This document shows, piece by piece, positions 16,692 through 25,190 of a stretch of 30,331 nucleotides of DNA. The position numbers were made by a program, and so were the translations under genes. Every line of letters starts with the position of its first letter. The stretch's first letter is position 1. The notes below the pieces were generated by a model that saw only the letters and a program-made list of their open reading frames with translations, had not been told where the DNA came from and ran no database searches. The stretch lies in the IMG/VR virus record IMGVR_UViG_3300049810_001373, positions 1 through 30,331 of that record; one strand, written 5' to 3'. The DNA comes from a virus.

Positions 16692-16940
16692 TCATACTCC
16701 GCCGGCCTCTGCGTTTGCCGCTATGCCATACATTTGTCTTACAAAATGCAAGTCTTTAACTTGCTCTTCTTTATGTACCTCTGCGGCTAATCTTGCACGA
16801 TTAATTTGGCGAAGTGTGAGTCTTGTTTTACGTGTTGAATCAAAGTCTACTGGAGATTGATCATCTGTAGCAGAATAACGCTTGTCTTCTACAGGCTCAA
16901 GTGTTTCTTTGTCAAAATAAAATAGTTCTCTAAGTATCAT
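16692..16940 (-). CDS. Small head-cluster protein (82 aa)
   Basis: Contains STRKTRLTLRQINRARLAAE near residues 35-54, followed by an amphipathic helix (EEQVKDLHFVRQMYGIAANA). This arrangement recurs, as far as I recall, in small proteins next to gene 20 of marine T4-like phages. It could be a gp68-type core protein or a portal-associated factor, unproven. No ribosome binding site is visible before the ATG (16938-16940), and a perfect late box ends only 5 nt upstream, suggesting a leaderless or nearly leaderless mRNA. Confidence 0.7.
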   Translation of the reverse strand: MILRELFYFDKETLEPVEDKRYSATDDQSPVDFDSTRKTRLTLRQINRARLAAEVHKEEQVKDLHFVRQMYGIAANAEAGGV

Positions 16941-16945
16941 ACTGT

Positions 16946-16953
16946 TATTTATA
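16946..16953 (-). promoter_or_regulatory. Late promoter TATAAATA overlapping gp20 stop
   Basis: Perfect late box whose second to fourth bases of GTATAAATA form the gp20 stop codon (TAA). Predicted start falls at about 16940, the first base of the next ATG. Confidence 0.6.
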
Positions 16954-18694
16954 CCGTTACGTCAGTTGCGCCTTCTTGAGGAACGCCTTCGCCACCGGTT
17001 GCTGTTTCTGGTGCATCAGTTGCACCTCCATCAATCGGTGCTTCACCGCCAGGAACTTCTTCTTCCATACCAGCCATGTCTGCATCAATGCCTGCACCGC
17101 TAACGCCTGCGCCTCTAAGTTCACCGCCTGCATCTGTTGGTGGTGGAGTAATATTTTCATCATTTTCTTCGCGCCATAGTCTTTCGTTTTCAGTAAGTTC
17201 TTCTTCACTTAGTCCTAAGTAACGCTTCATAGCAAAACGATTTGAAACATAAGGTATTGCACTCATTTGTGTAAATGTAGGAATACGTGCATTATCAATT
17301 TCACTTTGTCTATAAGCCGCAAAGTTTTGTGGTGGTTGGAATCTAATATCAAACATTGCTGTATCAATGTTTACGCCCTTCTCAAGCAAGTATCTTTTAA
17401 ATTCTTGATTTAGATCTTCGATTAACAATCCTTGTAATCTTTCACAATATGTATTAAATCTTAATTCTTGAATATATGCTGTTCCGACTCTTCCGTCATT
17501 GTATTGTGCGGCTGAATCATCTGCTCCTGTTGGCAAATATGAACTAGGAATTCGTAAACCTCTAACAAGTTTGTTTGTAAAATAACGTAAGTCGTCAATT
17601 TCGCCTAGGTTAGTACCGCCTGGTAGTGTTTCAACTTTAGATCCACGCCCTTCTGCTGTTTGTGGGAAAAAGTAATCTTCATTGATTGACAACGGATTGT
17701 ATGAACTGTCTATGACATTAGTGCCTCCGCCTGTTGACGATGGGATACGTCTTTGATGTATTTCCGTCTTAACTCTCTCTACAAACTGCATCGCTAAGTG
17801 CGATGGCATGTTACCCACATCAACGTAGAATACTCTGCGCTCTGGCGCACGTTGTACACGATAGATAATAATCGCATCTTCTAATAATTCTTTTTGTTTG
17901 TATACTTTAAATATTGTTTCTAATAAACTGTTACCAAATGGAAAGTTGTTATCTAGTCCTTCTGATAAACTTAGGTGTACAACATTTTCTGCATCAATAG
18001 CAACTTCGCCTTCACCTTCTTGGAATCTACTTCCGCTCTGTCTAGGTGCTTGGCCGACCATTCCTCTTACGCCACCAGTTAAGTATCCGTCACCGCCGCC
18101 TGTAACATTTCCATTAGTTTGGAAAGGTGTTGTTGCAACCATGTCTTTGAAATTTAAATTAAAATCTTTAATTACATACTGTTGTGGTTTTTTGCCTTCT
18201 GATTCATTAACAATAATTCTTGCTACGTTTGCTGAATCAACATGAAATAACTTTTTAGTTTCTGGATCTCTAATAAAGAATTGATCTCCATATTTAAATA
18301 CATTACGCAAAATTCTAAACATGCGTGTATCAAACATTTGTATTTTATTCCACTGCTGTAGATATTGTTGTAAAATTGTTGTTTCTGATGTAGTTGCTTT
18401 TTTCTTAAAGTCTAATACAAAAGGTGTTTTGTTTTGTGAATTTTTTTGTGAGCAAAATTCTGCTAAGATGTCAAGTGCGGCATTTACCTCACTATCCAAA
18501 TCCATAGTATTATATTGTCCGTAACGCTCAACTCTGTTAGGAGCGCCTACATAAACATCTGGCAAATACGAACTATAGTTTGTACGTGCTGGCCCTGCAT
18601 TACCACTGCCCCCTCTACCACCACCTAGAGGACTGTAATTTCCTCCTGGATTATCTCCTGTTGGTACTGGTGTGAAATATTTTTTCCAACTCAT
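16949..18694 (-). CDS. 20: Portal vertex protein gp20
   Basis: 581 residues, close to T4 gp20 (524). Typical segments: YLPDVYVGAPNRVERYGQYN and MDLDSEVNAALDILAEFCSQ at the N-terminus, AIIIYRVQRAPERRVFYVDV in the core, GSKVETLPGGTNLGEIDDLR, and LRIPSSYLPTGADDSAAQYN. The portal forms the dodecamer at the vertex through which DNA is packaged and ejected. The N-terminus carries a Gly-rich stretch and the C-terminal 60 residues a Gly/Ala/Glu/Asp-rich tail. ATG with AAGGATAAAG, 9 bp after the tape measure stop, so probably co-transcribed with it. Confidence 0.96.
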   Translation of the reverse strand: MSWKKYFTPVPTGDNPGGNYSPLGGGRGGSGNAGPARTNYSSYLPDVYVGAPNRVERYGQYNTMDLDSEVNAALDILAEFCSQKNSQNKTPFVLDFKKKATTSETTILQQYLQQWNKIQMFDTRMFRILRNVFKYGDQFFIRDPETKKLFHVDSANVARIIVNESEGKKPQQYVIKDFNLNFKDMVATTPFQTNGNVTGGGDGYLTGGVRGMVGQAPRQSGSRFQEGEGEVAIDAENVVHLSLSEGLDNNFPFGNSLLETIFKVYKQKELLEDAIIIYRVQRAPERRVFYVDVGNMPSHLAMQFVERVKTEIHQRRIPSSTGGGTNVIDSSYNPLSINEDYFFPQTAEGRGSKVETLPGGTNLGEIDDLRYFTNKLVRGLRIPSSYLPTGADDSAAQYNDGRVGTAYIQELRFNTYCERLQGLLIEDLNQEFKRYLLEKGVNIDTAMFDIRFQPPQNFAAYRQSEIDNARIPTFTQMSAIPYVSNRFAMKRYLGLSEEELTENERLWREENDENITPPPTDAGGELRGAGVSGAGIDADMAGMEEEVPGGEAPIDGGATDAPETATGGEGVPQEGATDVTV

Positions 18695-18703
18695 TCTTTA
18701 TCC

Positions 18704-21106
18704 TTAATATGCACTCTCTGGGTTTTTCTCCAGGATTTTTCCTAGCAATGTATTGTTAGTACGCATAAGTTGTTCTAATGTATTACTACTTATGCCACCA
18801 CCGCCTAATCCGCCTTCAGATTTGAGTAAGTCAGAAACTGAATATCCGCTTTCTTTTCTCTTACTATTTGAGTCTGCAAGCACTACATTTAGTTTTTTCA
18901 TAGCCTCAGCAAGTTCTTTTAATGCTTGAGCATAAGTTTTAACACCGTCTGCATCTAAACCATCTGTAAATGATTTTAAATTTGCAAGTCCACTACTTGC
19001 ACCTGTTAAATTACTAATTGCATTTGCGTCAATTTTACTAAATTTGTTAATTCCTTCAACCATTTTATCAAATGGTGAACTAGCGCCAAAGAAACTTGCT
19101 ATACTATCTAGTATACCACCTGCGGCTAGTCCTAACATAGCACTACCTAATGCACCTAGGGATTCAGCAACGTTTGCTAAATTGGCTGTATCTTTAACTT
19201 GGGACATTCTTTCAACGCCTGCCGCCATTTTTTCTACACCATCGCCTGCCGCACTAATTCCGTCACCTGCTAATCTTATTGCCGCGCCTGTACCTATTAA
19301 TAATCCTGCTAATACACCTGCACCTAATATTACTGTTGGATTTGCAAAGCCCATTAATAATGATTGGAATCCTTTAATAGCAAGATAAACTACACCACCA
19401 ACTGCAACTAGTCCTGCTAGTTTTTCTAATGCACTATCTAACCCAACAAATATACCGCCACCTGCTTTTTTCTCTTTGCCTCCTGCTCCATCTGCTGTTT
19501 CTTCTTCACCACCGCCGCCAAATATGCCACCTATTAACTTACCAATCATTCCGCCTAAACCAGAAAGACCAGTTGCTAACATATCTTTAACATATTGCAT
19601 TAAGTTACCTGACTTAAATGCTTCTAGTAATTCTTTAAACTTAGTAGAAATACTATTTGTAAATTCCATAATACGAGCAGTACCATTTGGACTTGCTAAC
19701 CAAGTAGTAAATGAGCCCATTAATTCTGAAATTTCTGTAAAGATTCCTGAACTAATTAATGCATCATAAATTTTATTTTTAGTTTCTTGTAATACACGTT
19801 CAAAATCTGCTGTTGCTTTTTCTCTTGATTCAAATGCTTCTAGTTGTTGTTTTTGTGCATCAGTTAAATTTTTACCTGCATTTTTCATTCCAATAATTTC
19901 AATAATAGCACTACCAACGCTACTACCCATTGCCGCTAGTGTTGAGTACTGTTCTTTTTGTGCATCACTTAGATTGTCTGCCATCTCAGCAGTTTTTCTA
20001 ATCTCTGCCATAAACTGATCTTGAGTAACAGTACCGTTTTTCAAGCCTTCTGACATTGCCGCTAACTGCGGATTTAAACGCACTAAGTCTTGACCCATTT
20101 CACCTAAAGGTACTCCGCCTGTTGCAACCATTTCTGTAATTGCATCTTTAAGGTCCGGACTTGCTGATCCCATCATTGTCAACACACCGTTAAGATTTTC
20201 TTGAGCACCTTTTTCCATAGTGTTGAATATAAGTTTTAAACGTTTGTCAGCCATGTTTTCTTTCATCTCTGCCATGACTTGGTCTCGACGCTTACCTGTT
20301 ACTCTAGCAAGTTTGTCAACTTCTAGTACTGTACTAGCAATACCTGCTTCTAATTCTCTGTTGCTCATCTTTTGGGCTCTACCCAAAGATGTTTGCATTT
20401 CTAAATAGTCTGCTGTATATTCAGCAGTTTCTTCCATTGTCATACCAAGTTTACTAAACTGTGGTCCCATGTTTTTCTGTATTTGTCCACTGATTTGTGC
20501 AAAGCGTTTTGCACCTTCACTTGCACCGCCTGCAAACAAAGCAAGTGATTCTGAATTCTGTGAAATTACGTTTTGGAATGTTTCTAAACTTAGTCCTGCT
20601 TGTGTAGCCGCAAGTTTTGCACCCATAATACTTGCACCAAAGTCTACACCAACTTGTGACATTTCTCTAAATGTTTGAATATTTTGATCAACGACACTTA
20701 CTAGTAACTGTAATGCGCCTCCTACAAGTGGTCCTACAATAGGAATAGCAGATAATGCACCAGTAATATGTGAAGCAAAATCAGAAATTGATGTAGATCC
20801 ACCTAAGAATTCGTGTGCTAATCCTTGGACCATTTGGCTTAATTGGCCAAATCCTCTGGCTAGCATACTGCTAGTTTCTTCTACTTGTTCTTCTAAATCT
20901 TCTAATGAATCGGTGGTTTTACCAGTGGCTTTTGCCATCTCCATTAGTTCTTCTTCTGAACTTTGAGCACCGCCCTTGCCGCCGCCTCCACCACCGCCGC
21001 CTTGTTTCTTCATAGCCGCGAGTATTTTTAGTAGAGTTGTTTCGGTAGCCGCATCAATTAGGGTAACATCATCGCCCCCTATGGTTCCTTTTACTGGTCC
21101 TGCCAT
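18704..21106 (-). CDS. Tail tape measure protein (gp29-type, 800 aa)
   Basis: Long helical protein of tape-measure type: a poly-Gly/Lys linker near residues 36-47, helical EELMEMAKATGKTTDSLEDL, hydrophobic stretches near 122-147 (GALSAIPIVGPLVGGALQLL), around 515-535 (Gly-rich LSGLGGMIGKLIGGIFGGGG), near 565 (AVGGVVYLAIKGF) and 590-620 (GVLAGLLIGTGAAIRLA). The middle is rich in MSNRELEAGIAS-type helices typical of tail-length rulers. In T4 this role belongs to gp29, but sequence alone does not prove orthology. It has a perfect late box (21161-21168) and faces the divergent gp26-type gene. Membrane segments fit insertion into the host envelope during DNA ejection. Confidence 0.8.
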   Translation of the reverse strand: MAGPVKGTIGGDDVTLIDAATETTLLKILAAMKKQGGGGGGGGKGGAQSSEEELMEMAKATGKTTDSLEDLEEQVEETSSMLARGFGQLSQMVQGLAHEFLGGSTSISDFASHITGALSAIPIVGPLVGGALQLLVSVVDQNIQTFREMSQVGVDFGASIMGAKLAATQAGLSLETFQNVISQNSESLALFAGGASEGAKRFAQISGQIQKNMGPQFSKLGMTMEETAEYTADYLEMQTSLGRAQKMSNRELEAGIASTVLEVDKLARVTGKRRDQVMAEMKENMADKRLKLIFNTMEKGAQENLNGVLTMMGSASPDLKDAITEMVATGGVPLGEMGQDLVRLNPQLAAMSEGLKNGTVTQDQFMAEIRKTAEMADNLSDAQKEQYSTLAAMGSSVGSAIIEIIGMKNAGKNLTDAQKQQLEAFESREKATADFERVLQETKNKIYDALISSGIFTEISELMGSFTTWLASPNGTARIMEFTNSISTKFKELLEAFKSGNLMQYVKDMLATGLSGLGGMIGKLIGGIFGGGGEEETADGAGGKEKKAGGGIFVGLDSALEKLAGLVAVGGVVYLAIKGFQSLLMGFANPTVILGAGVLAGLLIGTGAAIRLAGDGISAAGDGVEKMAAGVERMSQVKDTANLANVAESLGALGSAMLGLAAGGILDSIASFFGASSPFDKMVEGINKFSKIDANAISNLTGASSGLANLKSFTDGLDADGVKTYAQALKELAEAMKKLNVVLADSNSKRKESGYSVSDLLKSEGGLGGGGISSNTLEQLMRTNNTLLGKILEKNPESAY

Positions 21107-21133
21107 ATTACCTTAAATCCTATAAAGTACGCA

Positions 21134-21141
21134 CATAAATA
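21134..21141 (+). promoter_or_regulatory. Late promoter CATAAATA (for gp26/gp51-type pair)
   Basis: Plus-strand late box with predicted start near 21147, followed by CGGAG (21169-21173) and the ATG at 21180. It is divergent from, and interleaved with, the tape measure box, so the two hub-related units are switched on together. Confidence 0.65.
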
Positions 21142-21160
21142 CATACACTAATTACTAATG

Positions 21161-21168
21161 TATTTATA
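21161..21168 (-). promoter_or_regulatory. Late promoter TATAAATA (for tape measure)
   Basis: Perfect late box on the minus strand. Predicted start near 21155, about 49 nt before the tape measure ATG. It lies inside the leader of the divergent plus-strand transcript. Confidence 0.75.
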
Positions 21169-21179
21169 CGGAGATAAAC

Positions 21180-22115
21180 ATGGCAGAGTTCAACCCAGAA
21201 CAATTTAGACAAGAAGAAGGAAATAATATCAATCCTTTGATAGAAGCACAAAAGAAAACACTAAAAGAAGGTGGATCTAATCCACTTCAAAAACATTTTA
21301 GACAACCAAAAATTTACATATCATTACCAAGTGGTGGAATGTACTATCCTGAGAATAGTATTGATATGCCTGAGTCAGGAGAATTGCCAGTTATGGCTAT
21401 GACAGCAAAAGACGAACTTGCATTAAAAACTCCGGATGCATTGTTGAGCGGTCAAGCAACAGTGGATTTAATTCAAAGTTGTATTCCTAATATTAAAAAC
21501 GTTTGGGGCATGCCAAGTCTTGATATTGATGCATGTTTAATTGCTATTAGAATTGCGTCAAGTGGTGAACATATGACTATTACAGCAACAGCACCAAATA
21601 CAAAAGAACCAGTAGATTATACTGTTGACTTAAGACAAATATTAGATAGGTATACAAATGCTAAGTTTAATGATACATTTGAATTTAATGGTTTAGTTTG
21701 TAAGATCCGTCCGTTAAATTACAAAGAATTTAGCCAAGTTTCAATGCAAACATTTGAAGAACAAAGAATCTTTGCACTTGTTAATAATGATAAAATTGAT
21801 GAAGATGCAAAATTAAAACAATTCACTGAAACGTTTAATAAAATTAGAGATATAACTTTAGGAATGGTTATTAGTAGTGTTGTTTCAATTCAAATCGATG
21901 ACACTGTTGTAACTGATAGAAATCATATTGTAGAGTTTTTAGAAAACACAGACAAATCTTTCTTTAAAGCCTTACAAGATCATATTGAAAAACAAAAGAA
22001 AGAGTTTGAAGTACCTCCTATGGAAGTACGTTCAAGTGAAGAACAAATTAAAGAAGGTGCTCCAGAAAAATTTGAAGTGCCAATTGTTTTTGACCAAGCA
22101 CATTTTTTCGCCTAA
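21180..22115 (+). CDS. 26: Baseplate hub assembly protein, gp26-type (311 aa)
   Basis: The only complete large plus-strand gene. The domain from about residue 45 (YISLPSGGMYYP, VMAMTAKDELALKTPDALLS, VWGMPSLDIDACLIAIRIAS, DYTVDLRQILDRY) fits the T4_baseplate family of hub assembly proteins annotated as gp26 in marine T4-like phages. In T4, gp26 and gp51 are needed to assemble the hub that carries the tape measure. The C-terminus is charged and ends DQAHFFA. The final codons contain a slippery TTTTTTC (22103-22109), where a share of ribosomes should move to the -1 frame and make a 386-residue fusion. The family name is from memory; 26 versus 51 assignment within the hub pair is uncertain. Confidence 0.75.
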   Translation: MAEFNPEQFRQEEGNNINPLIEAQKKTLKEGGSNPLQKHFRQPKIYISLPSGGMYYPENSIDMPESGELPVMAMTAKDELALKTPDALLSGQATVDLIQSCIPNIKNVWGMPSLDIDACLIAIRIASSGEHMTITATAPNTKEPVDYTVDLRQILDRYTNAKFNDTFEFNGLVCKIRPLNYKEFSQVSMQTFEEQRIFALVNNDKIDEDAKLKQFTETFNKIRDITLGMVISSVVSIQIDDTVVTDRNHIVEFLENTDKSFFKALQDHIEKQKKEFEVPPMEVRSSEEQIKEGAPEKFEVPIVFDQAHFFA

Positions 22116-22146
22116 GGATCGTCAGTTGGCCGACTGAACAGATCCT
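22103..22146 (+). promoter_or_regulatory. Programmed -1 ribosomal frameshift signal
   Basis: In frame 0 the codons are CAT TTT TTC GCC TAA. T TTT TTC (22103-22109) is a canonical X XXY YYZ slippery heptamer. Five bases later a two-part stem-loop begins: AGGATC (22115-22120) pairs with GATCCT (22141-22146), and inside it TCAGT (22122-22126) pairs with ACTGA (22133-22137), with loop TGGCCG. The zero-frame stop is 3 bases past the heptamer. After slipping, translation continues CGC CTA AGG to the TAA at 22337. Confidence 0.8.
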
Positions 22147-22339
22147 AGAAGAAGTTAAAAACTTAGAAGGCCAAAGCAAACAGTTTAGGTCTGAGATTTT
22201 TAAACTGATGTGGTACATGCGCGGTAGCATGACCATGGACGAAGCATTCCAACTTAGTTACGAAGATAGGAATTTAATTTCTGATCTTATCAAAGAAAAT
22301 TTAGAAACTACAAAGAAAACACAACAGCCTTTTTTCTAA
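22109..22339 (+). CDS. 51: gp51-like C-terminal domain, made by -1 frameshift
   Basis: Open in the -1 frame relative to the gp26-type gene (76 codons to the TAA at 22337-22339). Translation includes SWPTEQILEEVKNLEGQSKQ, IFKLMWYMRGSMTMDEAFQL and YEDRNLISDLIKENLETTKK, ending TQQPFF, which resembles proteins annotated as gp51 in marine T4-like phages. The frame is closed by TGA at 22091. It has no ATG, GTG or TTG codon before the internal ATG at 22208, which would leave out about half of the conserved-looking part. So expression as a fusion with the upstream protein is the best reading. Its stop codon overlaps the convergent gene's stop. Confidence 0.75.
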   Translation, partial: RLRIVSWPTEQILEEVKNLEGQSKQFRSEIFKLMWYMRGSMTMDEAFQLSYEDRNLISDLIKENLETTKKTQQPFF

Positions 22340-24417
22340 GCCGTTACACCTTTTGCATCAAGTGGTTCTGTGCCTTTAACTCCGGCTTGTGCCGCTTTTT
22401 GAGCACCTGCTGTTCCTGGCTCAACACCTTTAGATGCAACCTGCTGTTTAATAAGTTTTGCCATTGCTGGATCTTTCTTAGCCGCGGCAATAATTGGATC
22501 TAATTTAGGATTAGGTAAGCCTTGTGCCATTGAAGGAATAATACCAATTGGTTTATTAGTAGCAACATCTACCCATAATGCACCCATCCATTTATACTCT
22601 TTGCCATCTTTGGCTTTCATAGTATCACCTTTAGCAACTGCTTTTGATGCAGTGCCTGCTGGAGCCGCATCTGGTTCGTCTGGATAGTCTCCACCGGTTG
22701 CTTTTACTGGATCATCTGGAGTGCCTGTAGGATAACTTACTTTATCATCGCCTGCTGGTGCATCTCCGCCTGCTGGTGCATCTCCGCCTGCTGGTGCATC
22801 TCCGCCTGCTGGTGCTGGTGCATCTGTAGCACCTGCATCTGCTTTTGGCTCTGCTGTAGCATCTGCTTTTGGTTCTTCTTTGCTTGCTCCTGGCTTTAGG
22901 TCTACTTTTGCAGTTTGTCCGATAGTTGCAATTTGATCGTTACTTAATCCTGCATCTCCAAGTATATTCATAATGCTTGCTGAATCCATAGGTTCGCCTG
23001 CCGCTTTCCATGCTTTATTAAGTTTTTTTGCAGTTACTACACTGCCTAATTCTTTTGCGCCTGCTTTTACTTTGCCTGCCGCTCCTTTAACTGCACCTAA
23101 TGCACCTTTTGCTAAGTTTCCTAAGCCACGCTTTGCTTTAGCACCCATTGTATTTGGATTGTTTAAAGGAAGTTCACCTTGTGCAGGTTCTGCTTCTGCT
23201 AAAAATTGTTCAAAACGTTCCTCCATGTCAAGTGCTTCTGCTTTTGCTGGAGCACCGCCACCTTTAAGATCTAATTCGCCTTGCACTGGTTCAACTGGCT
23301 TACCGCCGACTTCCATTTTACCTTTGGCTTTTGCTGGATCATCAACTGTTTGCATACTACCTTGTGCAATAGCAGAAATTCCATCATTGACTGCTGTCAT
23401 TGCTTGTAATGCTGTATCGTTGGCTTGTGCAACAGACTTAGCAATTTGATTTGTTACGTTCATGTTGTCTAAGAATTCTGCTTTGTCAAATGATTTTGTA
23501 AATGCCCAAAGTTTGTTAAACACTCTAATACCTTCTGAATCTTTGCCTGCGTTTACTAACCCACGCATCTTCTCAACCATTTCAACAAACTCTCCTGCTT
23601 GACCGTCAGGAACAACCATACTAACTAAATTTTGTTCGTGTTCATATCCCCAACCACTCAGAGTTTTAGTAAAGTCAACTTTTACTGTAGTCAATCCTTC
23701 TGCTTTATCAAATGGAACTGCTTCTGCTCTAATGCCTTCCATCCAATCGCCAATGCCTTCTAATGCCCAACCTGCAATAGCACCATAAGCGGCTGTCTTA
23801 ACTGACTTGCCTACTGCACTTGAAAGATCTTCACCTTGTAATAATTCTTTTGTTGAACGGAAAATTAAACCTGCGGCCGCACCGCCTACTGGTCCACCGG
23901 CAAAAGCCGCAACTGCTGTTAAAATACCAACTGCTACACTTGCTTTACCAGGATTTTCTTTTGCCCAATCACTTACTTTTTGTATGCCTTGAACAATTTT
24001 ACTGTCACCGTTTTTTGCAGTAATATCCTTTTTAAGTTGTGCAAACTTTGCATCTGCATTTTTAATTGGACCTGCATTTTTTGCCATTCTACCAAGTTCG
24101 TTGATTTTAGCATCAATTTCTTTTGCCATTTGAACAGGTAGTTTTGCAACAGCGGCCGCTCCAGCACCCGCTTTACCTAATAAGTTTCTATTGTCACCGT
24201 CTGCATTTGCTTGTGCTTCTGCACCTTTAAAAATTGCATCAATTTGATCTGCTGTTAGTTGTGCTTCTGCAAGTTTTGTATATTGTTCTAGCAAAGGCCA
24301 TAATTCTTTTTCCCAACGACCAATATAAAGTCTTTGTGATTCTGTTAAGTCTTGCCAACCTTCATTAAGAATAGTTGCAGATTTTAAATTGTATGATGTT
24401 ACTTCTTGCAGTTTCAT
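22336..24417 (-). CDS. Large Ala/Gly/Lys-rich protein, probable internal head protein (693 aa)
   Basis: Not recognised as a named family. It starts MKLQEVTSYNLKSATILNEG. Residues 16-19 (ILNE) contain a candidate gp21 site, (I/L)-x-E, and FLAE/AEP occurs near residue 420. There is a glycine-zipper hydrophobic stretch near 165-185 (VGILTAVAAFAGGPVGGAAA) and a second around 205-220 (TAAYGAIAGWALEGIGDW). A Pro/Ala/Gly-rich linker near 535-560 has a tandem repeat GGDAPA. Late in the protein is KAKDGKEYKWMGALWVD. The ATG overlaps the stop of the 248-residue gene (TAATG), so the two are coupled. A packaged or ejected virion protein fits these traits; function is otherwise unknown. Confidence 0.8.
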   Translation of the reverse strand: MKLQEVTSYNLKSATILNEGWQDLTESQRLYIGRWEKELWPLLEQYTKLAEAQLTADQIDAIFKGAEAQANADGDNRNLLGKAGAGAAAVAKLPVQMAKEIDAKINELGRMAKNAGPIKNADAKFAQLKKDITAKNGDSKIVQGIQKVSDWAKENPGKASVAVGILTAVAAFAGGPVGGAAAGLIFRSTKELLQGEDLSSAVGKSVKTAAYGAIAGWALEGIGDWMEGIRAEAVPFDKAEGLTTVKVDFTKTLSGWGYEHEQNLVSMVVPDGQAGEFVEMVEKMRGLVNAGKDSEGIRVFNKLWAFTKSFDKAEFLDNMNVTNQIAKSVAQANDTALQAMTAVNDGISAIAQGSMQTVDDPAKAKGKMEVGGKPVEPVQGELDLKGGGAPAKAEALDMEERFEQFLAEAEPAQGELPLNNPNTMGAKAKRGLGNLAKGALGAVKGAAGKVKAGAKELGSVVTAKKLNKAWKAAGEPMDSASIMNILGDAGLSNDQIATIGQTAKVDLKPGASKEEPKADATAEPKADAGATDAPAPAGGDAPAGGDAPAGGDAPAGDDKVSYPTGTPDDPVKATGGDYPDEPDAAPAGTASKAVAKGDTMKAKDGKEYKWMGALWVDVATNKPIGIIPSMAQGLPNPKLDPIIAAAKKDPAMAKLIKQQVASKGVEPGTAGAQKAAQAGVKGTEPLDAKGVTA
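22751..22814 (-). repeat. 18-bp tandem repeat inside the 693-aa gene
   Basis: Three full copies of CCTGCTGGTGCATCTCCG (plus strand) and a partial fourth. They encode PAGGDA units of a flexible linker. In-frame copy-number change would alter only linker length. Confidence 0.9.
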
Positions 24418-25163
24418 TATATTGCTCCTACCAATGCTTTTTTCTCAGTTGGCGTCAATTTGTCAATCATTGTTTGTATTTCTGGTGAAATACCACCTTT
24501 ATTTTTTAACGGTGTTACTTTAGGATCTTTTGCAGTTGGTGTACCTGCTGGTTTGCTTGTGCTAGGACTTGCACTTGCTCCATCTTTTCCATCTTTTCCG
24601 TCTGCTCCTGCCGCACCCGGGGCTCCTGCTGGTCCTGGTGCTCCTGCACCACCTCCACTACCGCCTGCACCACCTGCACCGCCACCAGTGCTTGGTTTAA
24701 CATTTGGAGTTTTTACGCCTGCACCTTTAGCCATAGCACCCAACGCTCCTCCAACACCACCGCCACTAGCAGGTGCTCCTGCTGGGGCTTTAGTTGAAGC
24801 CGCCGCGTTTCCGCCTGTAAGTGCATTTGCACTTGCTTTCTTTAGTACTGCATCAATAGTTTTTTTACCTAATACACCATCAGGTAAATCTATTCCGCCT
24901 GCGTTTAACTTGTGTTGCTTCATGAATGCCGCTAAATCCTGTGCTGTCATGTTTTTATCGTTTTTGCTGTTGATACCTTGCCATCTAGCAAGATCTTTAT
25001 AAATTTCGTTTGCTTTAGAACCCATTTCAGCACTTCCGCCTAATCTAGCACTTACACCACCAGTTGTAACTTTACTAGCCATTTTTTTAGCGAAATTGCC
25101 TATTGAACTTGTGGGTTTCTCATCAATACGACTATCTTCTAAAATTATTTCGTGAATATTCAT
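24417..25163 (-). CDS. Collagen-like repeat protein, probable internal head protein (248 aa)
   Basis: Three parts are visible: an N-terminal globular part (about residues 1-115) with GINSKNDKNMTAQDLAAFMK and DLPDGVLGKKTIDAVLKKA, which looks like a peptidoglycan-binding-type or helical repeat; a Gly-rich and collagen-like Gly-X-Y part (about 120-205, GAPGPAGAPGAAGADG then KDGKDGA); and a short C-terminal helix. The N-terminus MNIHEIILED resembles the T4 internal-protein capsid targeting leader, and IILE is a possible gp21 site, (I/L)-x-E. ATG at 25161-25163, RBS TTAAGGA, late-type box ACTAAATA upstream. A structural or packaged protein is likely; no T4 equivalent is recognised. Confidence 0.8.
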   Translation of the reverse strand: MNIHEIILEDSRIDEKPTSSIGNFAKKMASKVTTGGVSARLGGSAEMGSKANEIYKDLARWQGINSKNDKNMTAQDLAAFMKQHKLNAGGIDLPDGVLGKKTIDAVLKKASANALTGGNAAASTKAPAGAPASGGGVGGALGAMAKGAGVKTPNVKPSTGGGAGGAGGSGGGAGAPGPAGAPGAAGADGKDGKDGASASPSTSKPAGTPTAKDPKVTPLKNKGGISPEIQTMIDKLTPTEKKALVGAI

Positions 25164-25190
25164 CTTAATTGTCCTTAAAGTAGTTACTTG

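Noticed and set aside
22208-22339. gp51-like protein started at the internal ATG 22208
   Set aside because: Would lose about half of the protein-like region and has no ribosome site; frameshift fits better.
24406-25002. Plus-strand 198-residue Pro/Ala-rich frame
   Set aside because: Antisense shadow of the Gly-rich 248-residue gene, without a ribosome site.
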